Below, in pieces: positions 6,968-12,006 of a DNA stretch of 14,243 bases. Each line of letters begins with the position of its first letter. Within the stretch, counting starts at the first letter, position 1. The DNA comes from Planctomycetota bacterium (GTDB lineage Bacteria; Planctomycetota; Planctomycetia; Gemmatales; Gemmataceae). A program made the position numbers and the translations under genes. The DNA is taken from assembly GCA_016200155.1 (NCBI GenBank), contig JACQFG010000383.1:1-14243 (forward strand). The letters are read 5' to 3'. The notes beneath the pieces are model-generated. The model had not been told where the DNA came from and ran no database searches. It worked only from the letters and a program-made list of their open reading frames with translations.

Positions 6968-7875
6968 GTCTAACGGTGCTGGAACCGGGTCTGGCGTCGC
7001 GCATCGTCGATGCCGGCCGACCGCGCACGCGCAGCCTCGGCGTCAGTGTGGGCGGGGCAGCAGATCGGCGCTCGCTGGCACTGGGCAACGCCTTGGTCGG
7101 CAATCCGTCGGACGCGGCGGCCCTCGAAATCCCGCTCAAGGGGCCGCGGCTGCGTGCCGAGGCCGACGTCGGCTGTGTTATCTTCGGCGCTCCCTTCGAC
7201 GTGCACACGGACAGTGATCGCATCGAAGTTGGCCGCACCTTCACGCTGCGCGCCGGCGAGCATCTGCACATCGGCGTCACGAGCGTCGGCGTCCACGCCT
7301 ATCTTTGCGTACGCGGCGGATTTGACGCGCCGGCTGTTCTTGCCAGCCGATCGGCGCTCGACACGGTTCGGCGCAACGACACGTTGCCGTGCGCGGCGAG
7401 CACGATTCGCACTCGTTTCTGCCCCGAGGTGATGCCGAAGTTTCCCGATGCCTGGTGCGTGGCGGCGACGCCGGGACTGCAAGCATCGTGGTTCGACGAG
7501 GCCGAGTTCTTCGATCAGCCGTTCACCGTCACTCCCGCGAGCAACCGCATGGGCCTTCGGCTCAAGGGAGACGCGCTGACGATGCCCGATCGCGAGATGA
7601 TTTCCGAGGCCGTCTGTCCCGGTAGCGTGCAGGTGACGCGCGACGGGCAGTGCATCGTGCTCGGCGTCGACGGTCAAACGATCGGCGGCTATCCGAAGAT
7701 CGCCCAGGTGGTCCAGACCGACCTCGACGCGCTCGGTCAACTCCGTCCCGGCCAGGGGATCCGCTTCACGAAAATCACACTCGACGAAGCGATCGAGCGC
7801 AATCGCCGTGCCCATGCGGAACTGCGCGCGTGGACGATGCGGTTACGCCTGTCGCTGGAGGCATTTCGGTCTTAG
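6964..7875 (+). CDS. pxpC: 5-oxoprolinase subunit C (KipA / biotin-dependent carboxyltransferase-like family)
   Basis: PxpC is the KipA-type subunit that normally forms a complex with PxpB (KipI-type). The 303-residue protein has the conserved N-terminal block GVSVGGAADRRSLALGNALV (26-45) followed by GN, then AYLCVRGGFDAP, SNRMGLRL (193-200), and the C-terminal TIGGYPKIAQVV (239-250), all characteristic of the family. The length is near the usual 310-335. Its ATG overlaps the pxpA stop by the ATGA arrangement. Despite the automatic family name, no biotin-dependent chemistry is implied. No pxpB gene lies before, between or after pxpA and pxpC in this window; in the organisms I know, pxpB normally sits beside pxpC. 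No fused PxpB domain is present, since the length is that of a single subunit. Confidence 0.9.
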   Translation: MSLTVLEPGLASRIVDAGRPRTRSLGVSVGGAADRRSLALGNALVGNPSDAAALEIPLKGPRLRAEADVGCVIFGAPFDVHTDSDRIEVGRTFTLRAGEHLHIGVTSVGVHAYLCVRGGFDAPAVLASRSALDTVRRNDTLPCAASTIRTRFCPEVMPKFPDAWCVAATPGLQASWFDEAEFFDQPFTVTPASNRMGLRLKGDALTMPDREMISEAVCPGSVQVTRDGQCIVLGVDGQTIGGYPKIAQVVQTDLDALGQLRPGQGIRFTKITLDEAIERNRRAHAELRAWTMRLRLSLEAFRS

Positions 7876-7877
7876 CC

Positions 7878-7897
7878 CGACGCGCCCGCGCGGGTCG
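7878..7897. repeat. Short GC-rich palindrome just after pxpC
   Basis: CCCGCGCGGG (7885-7894) is a perfect 10-bp palindrome, and CGA (7878-7880) can pair with TCG (7895-7897) around a 4-nt bulge. It starts within 10 nt of the pxpC stop. The stretch GCGCCCGCGCG is shared with the arm of the repeat at 8949-9002, so this may be a decayed or minimal copy of family C. No T-tract follows. Confidence 0.4.
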
Positions 7898-7962
7898 CAC
7901 CTCTGGCCCTTGCTGGCGCTGCGGGCTATTATGATCTTTCGCCATTTGCAACCGAGGAACCC

Positions 7963-8943
7963 ATGGACAAAGTGTTGATCGCCCCCGCGCAGCTTGCGGG
8001 CCTGGACGCGGAATTCGTCACGGTCCTCAAAGCGGCTGGCTTCGAACTCGTCTATCCCAAGAAGCGAGCGCAACTCACCGAGCCGGAGCTGCTCGAACAA
8101 CTTGCCGGCGTCCGCGCATCCGTCGCGGGGTCGGAGCCGTATACGAAAAAAGTCTTGCAGGCGCATCCGCAGCTGCGCGTCATCGCCCGCGCCGGCGTCG
8201 GCTATGACGCGGTCGATTGTCCCGCCGCCAGCGAACATGGAGTCGCCGTCACGATCACGCCGGGCGCCAATCAGGACGCGGTCGCCGAGCACACCTTCGG
8301 GCTCCTCCTCGCCATCGCCAAGGACCTGATCAACCAGCATCTGGGAACTTGCAAGCTCGAGTGGCCGAGGCGGGCGAACCTGCCGCTGCGAGGCCGAACG
8401 CTCGGCATTGCGGGACTGGGCCGCATCGGCAAGGCGGTCGCACTGCGCGGCGAATGCTTCGGCATGAAGCTGCTTGCTTACGAACCGTTCCCCGATCATG
8501 CTTTCGCCAAGGCGCACGGCGTCACGTTCGTCAGCTTCGAACAACTGCTTGCCGACGCCGATTTTCTGTCGCTGCACCTGCCGGCGACCAAGGAGTCACG
8601 CCATCTGATCAACCGCACCACGTTGGCGAAGATGAAGCCGAGCGCATATCTGGTGAACACCGCGCGCGGCACGCTGGTCAAGGAGGCCGATCTTGTCGAA
8701 GCGTTGCAGCAAAAGAAAATCGCGGGGGCCGGCATCGACGTGTTCGAAGATGAACCGCCGAGCGACAGTCCGCTGTTTCACATGAGCAACGTGGTGGTCA
8801 CGCCGCACGCTGCCGGCGTCGATCTGCAATCGCGCGACGACATGGCCCTGTCCGCCGCCCAGGCGATCGTGTCGCTGTCGAAGGGCGAATGGCCGACCGA
8901 GAAGGTCGTCAATCCGGAAGTGAAGGCGAAGTTCAAGTGGTAG
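7963..8943 (+). CDS. D-2-hydroxyacid dehydrogenase (phosphoglycerate dehydrogenase-like)
   Basis: A cytoplasmic NAD-dependent oxidoreductase of the SerA/D-isomer 2-hydroxyacid dehydrogenase family, 326 residues and without a C-terminal ACT domain. The substrate-binding segment has ARAGVGYDAVD (75-85). The NAD-binding loop is GLGRIG (151-156), with acidic E174 at the end of the second strand, suggesting NAD over NADP. The catalytic triad is visible as R235 (NTARGTLV), E264 (DVFEDEP) and H282 (TPHAAG). GAGG-like sequence GAGGAA sits 5-6 nt before the ATG, the best ribosome-binding site on this strand. It follows pxpC by 87 nt. It may be a phosphoglycerate dehydrogenase for serine synthesis, but close relatives act on other 2-hydroxyacids, so the substrate is left open and no symbol is given. 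The stop codon is 5 nt from a long inverted repeat. Confidence 0.92.
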   Translation: MDKVLIAPAQLAGLDAEFVTVLKAAGFELVYPKKRAQLTEPELLEQLAGVRASVAGSEPYTKKVLQAHPQLRVIARAGVGYDAVDCPAASEHGVAVTITPGANQDAVAEHTFGLLLAIAKDLINQHLGTCKLEWPRRANLPLRGRTLGIAGLGRIGKAVALRGECFGMKLLAYEPFPDHAFAKAHGVTFVSFEQLLADADFLSLHLPATKESRHLINRTTLAKMKPSAYLVNTARGTLVKEADLVEALQQKKIAGAGIDVFEDEPPSDSPLFHMSNVVVTPHAAGVDLQSRDDMALSAAQAIVSLSKGEWPTEKVVNPEVKAKFKW

Positions 8944-8948
8944 GGTTA

Positions 8949-9002
8949 TCTTCGTTTAGCGCCCGCGCGATCCTGCGGGACCGCGCGGGCGCTAAACGAA
9001 GA
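8949..9002. repeat. Perfect 21-bp inverted repeat, family C, between convergent genes
   Basis: The arms at 8949-8969 and 8982-9002 are perfectly complementary over 21 bp. After one mismatch, three more pairs (TCC/GGA) can form inside the loop. The arm begins TCTTCGTTTAGCGCCCGCGC. It sits 5 nt from the dehydrogenase stop (8941-8943) and 5 nt from the TolC-like stop (9008-9010), filling the convergent spacer. A two-way terminator role is plausible from position, but neither side has a T-tract. Confidence 0.9.
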
Positions 9003-9007
9003 GTGAC

Positions 9008-10486
9008 CTATCGGGGCGCGCACACGGCTTCATTGCCCGCCAGGTACGCCGCCGGATAACCCAGGGCGCGATACAGCCGAAACTGAGCCCGATTGTAATC
9101 TGCCACCGCGCCGTAGTAATTGCTGTACGCCTGCGACAGGCTCTGCACGGCGGCGATCACCTCTTGCGGCCGAACCATCAGGATGATCAAGTCCCCCGCG
9201 CGGCGCGTCTGGCTCAATCCCTGAAAGTTCTTATCCACCGAGTCGGCGGCGTCCTTCAACCCGGACTCCGCATGCGTCAACCGGTCCGCGGCCGACTTCG
9301 CCTGCGCGTGAGCCTGAAACACCTCGGCGGCAATGCGATCTTGCAGGCGGAACAATTCCAGCATGGCGAGCTGATGCTCCGCCCGGCGTTCGTGGACCTT
9401 GGCGCGATTGACCAGCCCGAAGCCTTGCAGCTCCCAGTAGACTTGCAGCTCGACGTCGGCGCGCGGGCCGTACCGGTTGAGGGCGTCATTGCCGCCGCCG
9501 AACACGCCGCCGCTGAAGGACGCGGGCGGATTGGTTCCCGATCCCTTGAGGACGAGGCTCGGGATCAACGGGCGAATCTTCTCCTGCCGCAAACGCTGCA
9601 GCGTCGCTTCGATCAGCGCTTGCTGCGACGCCAGCTCCGGACGATTGCGCAGGCCGGTCGGAATCAGCGTGTCGACGGTCTCATCGCGACCGATGAGCGT
9701 CACGCGCAGGTGCGGCGGCTCGACGGGATCGATCAGGGCTGCCGGATCGAGCCGCAGTACGCGGATGAGGTCGGCGCTGGCGACGTCCCAGCGTTCCTGC
9801 GCGGCGAAGGCGGCTTGCTTGCGAATGGCCAGGTCGGTGCGGGCGCGGACCGCTTCGACCGGTGCGATCAATCCTTCCGCCAGCTTCTCGGTGCGGCGCA
9901 CCAGCTCCTCGGCATGTTTGACGGCGGTCAGCGCCCCGACGTATTCGCCGCGCGCTTGCTGCACGCTGAAGTACGCCTCGGCGACCGTCAGCATGGTGTT
10001 CATCTCGATCGTGTCGCGATCCGCCAGGCGGGATCGCACGACTTGCCGGGTGGCCAGCGGCGCGAAGATGGCGTCGCTCGGCGTGAAGATGGCGTTGACG
10101 CCGGCGCCGGCCATGAACGACGATCGACTCGGATTGATGATGCCGCCGCCAGCCTCCTGAAAGCGCCCGTCGTGCCGCAGGTAGTCCGCGCCGATCGTTA
10201 TGGTCGGGAGCCAGGCATACTTGGCCTGATCGAACTGGGCATTCGCTTGCTGGATGCGCTGGCTGGCGATGGCGATGTCGATCGTTCGCGCGTTGACCAG
10301 CTTGAGAGCCGTCGGCAGATTGATCGGCAGCGCATTGCCGCGCAGGGTCGGCGGCTGCCAGGCGACGGGGGCCGGTGGAATGGAAATCTCCGGCGGCCCG
10401 AGTTTCGGCTGAGCGAGCACTTCGCCGACCAGGCAAGTCACCGTCAGCGCGGTCAGAACAACGGTCGTGATAGCGGACCTAGCCAT
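9008..10486 (-). CDS. TolC-family outer membrane efflux protein
   Basis: The outer-membrane channel of the tripartite pump encoded with the two genes upstream. The ATG at 10486 was chosen because it gives a classic signal peptide (MARSAITTVVLTALTVTCLV, cleaved after VLA at residue 25) and a 492-residue protein, the normal size for the family. The open frame to 10570 only adds an Arg- and Gly-rich stretch. The mature protein shows two repeats with the long-helix pattern of TolC: ALPINLPTALKLVNARTIDI at the start of the first, AEAYFSVQQARGEYVGAL in its helix, then AEVFQAHAQAKSAADRLTHA and QSLSQAYSNYYGAVADYNRA in the second, ending FRLYRALGYPAAY, a typical TolC C-terminus. C18 lies in the signal sequence and is not in a convincing lipobox. 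A spacer of 205 nt containing an inverted repeat separates it from the fusion-protein gene. Confidence 0.93.
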   Translation of the reverse strand: MARSAITTVVLTALTVTCLVGEVLAQPKLGPPEISIPPAPVAWQPPTLRGNALPINLPTALKLVNARTIDIAIASQRIQQANAQFDQAKYAWLPTITIGADYLRHDGRFQEAGGGIINPSRSSFMAGAGVNAIFTPSDAIFAPLATRQVVRSRLADRDTIEMNTMLTVAEAYFSVQQARGEYVGALTAVKHAEELVRRTEKLAEGLIAPVEAVRARTDLAIRKQAAFAAQERWDVASADLIRVLRLDPAALIDPVEPPHLRVTLIGRDETVDTLIPTGLRNRPELASQQALIEATLQRLRQEKIRPLIPSLVLKGSGTNPPASFSGGVFGGGNDALNRYGPRADVELQVYWELQGFGLVNRAKVHERRAEHQLAMLELFRLQDRIAAEVFQAHAQAKSAADRLTHAESGLKDAADSVDKNFQGLSQTRRAGDLIILMVRPQEVIAAVQSLSQAYSNYYGAVADYNRAQFRLYRALGYPAAYLAGNEAVCAPR

Positions 10487-10503
10487 GAGGATTCCCAGTC
10501 GTC

Positions 10504-10559
10504 CCGCATTGCCGATTCCAGCGAGACGGGGGCCTCTGCCGGCTTTTCCAGCAATGCGG
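10504..10559. other. 9-bp inverted repeat in the leader of the TolC-like gene
   Basis: CCGCATTGC (10504-10512) and GCAATGCGG (10551-10559) are perfect complements separated by 38 nt, starting 17 nt upstream of the chosen ATG at 10486. The interior is not complementary. It could be an RNA stem in the leader or an operator, but nothing else supports either. Confidence 0.3.
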
Positions 10560-10627
10560 ATTGTTCTCAATATCGGTTGTTTGCCGGGACGGAATGGAGT
10601 GCAAAAACGTGGAATTTGAGGTAACTG

Positions 10628-10688
10628 TCAGAGCCTGAAGCGCAAGCGAAGTTTGCGAAGTCTGCTTCGCTCACGCTTCAGGCTCTGA
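10628..10688. repeat. 24-bp inverted repeat, family A, between the fusion-protein and TolC genes
   Basis: The arms at 10628-10651 and 10665-10688 pair at 22 of 24 positions around a 13-nt loop. The arm starts TCAGAGCCTGAAGCG, the same as the repeat at 1844-1899. It begins 3 nt after the stop codon of the membrane-fusion gene (10692-10694). On the minus strand it is followed by CAGTTACCTC, with no T-tract, and lies inside an operon, so full termination here would cut off the channel gene. Confidence 0.9.
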
Positions 10689-10691
10689 TTG

Positions 10692-11930
10692 CTACTTGCG
10701 GCGCACTTCCTTGCCTTCGCTGACGGCGCCGAGGTTCGACACGACGATCGTATCGCTGCGGTTGACCGCTTCCCACGCGCCGGCTTTTTGCATCTTGAGC
10801 ACCTCGACGTCCTGCCCGTCGCGCACGCCGAGCTTGAGCGGAGTGCGCACCGCCTTGCCCTCGGCGTCGACGCGCCAGCAGCACGGCAGGTCGCTGTGCA
10901 TGAAGATCGCGCTCGCCGGCAGCGTCCAGCGGTCGCCCAGGTCGATGGTGAAGATCAGGTTGGCGTACATGCCGGGCCGCAGTTTGCCTTCCTTGTTGTC
11001 GTAATCGATCTCGACGCGCAGGGTGCGCGTCTTGGTGTCGAGCGTCTTGCTCGTGCGGGCGATCTTGCCGGTGAAGGTCTGGTCCTTCAAGGTCGGCACG
11101 TCGATGACGGCGTCGCGGTTATCGGCCATGTACTGGGCCTCGCCTTCGGGAAGATCGGCGACGATGCGCAGCTTGTCGGACTGGGCGACGATGAAGAGCA
11201 CCGCAGGCCCGCCGCTGGCATTGGGCTGAAGGTAATGCCCTGGATGCACATTGCGGCGCGTGACAATGCCATTGAAGGGGGCCTGGATGTGGCGATAATC
11301 CGCCATCGCCTTGACGCGTCCCTCGTCGGCCTTCGCGACTTTTTCGCGGGCCACGGCTGCCGCGATGTCGGCCTTCGACTTGGTGTGCCGGGCGACGGCC
11401 TCGGCCTTCACTGCCCGCGCCGACTTGAGCTGGGCGAGCGTTTCGTCGACGATCTGCTTTTCGACGATTTTCTCCTTGAAGAGTTTTTCTACGCGCACGT
11501 ACTCTGATTCCCAGCGTTCGCGCTGCGCCTCGGCCCGGCCGATCGCCGCCTCGGTCTCGCCCGCATGCGCCTTTGCCTGATCGATTTCCGCCTTGGCTTG
11601 CTCGACCAGCGCCTGCTTCTGGGCATGCTCCTTGACCAGCTCCGGGACTGCCAGCTCGGCGAGGACGTCGTCGACCTTGACCTCGACGCCGATGTCGACG
11701 TTCACTTTCTTGACGTAGCCGGCGATGTGCGCCACCAGCGGCGTCTCCTGGAACGGGTCGATGCTCGCCGGCTGCTCGATAACGCGCTTGAGCCGCTTCT
11801 CCTTGGGCGTATCCGTCTTGACCGTGGTGTCCGCCTTCACGGGCGGCTTGGTCGTGTTGCAGCCACTGACCAGGGCGGAAAGTGGAACGATGGCGACGGC
11901 CGCAATAATGCATCGAATCGTGTGGTTCAT
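10692..11930 (-). CDS. RND efflux periplasmic adaptor, lipoprotein (HlyD/AcrA family)
   Basis: The membrane-fusion protein linking the RND pump to the outer-membrane channel. The 412-residue product starts with a lipoprotein signal ending LVSG-C24, so C24 is expected to be lipidated and anchor the protein on the periplasmic side. The two halves of a lipoyl-like domain lie at about 66-95 (VAHIAGYVKKVNVDIGVEVK) and 213-245 (HIQAPFNGIVTRRNVHPGHY). Between them, about 100-212, is a long Ala-, Lys- and Glu-rich coiled-coil hairpin. The beta-barrel and membrane-proximal domains follow (KLRPGMYANLIF, LPASAIFMH, GVRDGQDVEVL). The start at 11930 is fixed by the lipoprotein signal. It is 76 nt downstream of the permease gene on the same strand, with an inverted repeat in between. 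Confidence 0.93.
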   Translation of the reverse strand: MNHTIRCIIAAVAIVPLSALVSGCNTTKPPVKADTTVKTDTPKEKRLKRVIEQPASIDPFQETPLVAHIAGYVKKVNVDIGVEVKVDDVLAELAVPELVKEHAQKQALVEQAKAEIDQAKAHAGETEAAIGRAEAQRERWESEYVRVEKLFKEKIVEKQIVDETLAQLKSARAVKAEAVARHTKSKADIAAAVAREKVAKADEGRVKAMADYRHIQAPFNGIVTRRNVHPGHYLQPNASGGPAVLFIVAQSDKLRIVADLPEGEAQYMADNRDAVIDVPTLKDQTFTGKIARTSKTLDTKTRTLRVEIDYDNKEGKLRPGMYANLIFTIDLGDRWTLPASAIFMHSDLPCCWRVDAEGKAVRTPLKLGVRDGQDVEVLKMQKAGAWEAVNRSDTIVVSNLGAVSEGKEVRRK

Positions 11931-11948
11931 GCTGCACCCAATTTCATA

Positions 11949-11999
11949 TAGCCCGCCATTGATGGCGGGCGACCCACGCCCGCCATCAATGGCGGGCTA
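11949..11999. repeat. Perfect 23-bp inverted repeat, family D (TAGCCCGCCATTGATGG...), between permease and fusion-protein genes
   Basis: The arms at 11949-11971 and 11977-11999 are perfectly complementary over 23 bp with a 5-nt loop (ACCCA). Each arm is itself nearly palindromic (GCCCGCCAT, then TG, then ATGGCGGGC), allowing either one long hairpin or two short ones. It begins 7 nt after the permease stop (12007-12009) and ends 18 nt before the fusion-protein ATG. No T-tract follows on the minus strand. Confidence 0.92.
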
Positions 12000-12006
12000 A
12001 ATGGCA

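Noticed and set aside
7927..7932. TATTAT as a -10 box for the dehydrogenase
   Set aside because: No -35-like hexamer lies at 16-18 nt; the nearest, TTGCTG at 7910, is only 11 nt away.
10487..10570. A start at 10570 for the TolC-like gene
   Set aside because: The added 28 residues are Arg- and Gly-rich and would bury the signal peptide that begins at 10486.
9164..10624. A 486-codon plus-strand open frame opposite the TolC-like gene
   Set aside because: Antisense to a well-supported outer-membrane protein gene and has no domain-like sequence.
10689..11507. A 272-codon plus-strand open frame opposite the fusion-protein gene
   Set aside because: Antisense shadow; the minus-strand reading has a lipoprotein signal, lipoyl halves and a coiled coil.
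1844..11999. A CRISPR array or tandem repeat explanation for the repeated sequences
   Set aside because: The copies are scattered singly between genes, with no regular spacing, no spacers and no cas genes.
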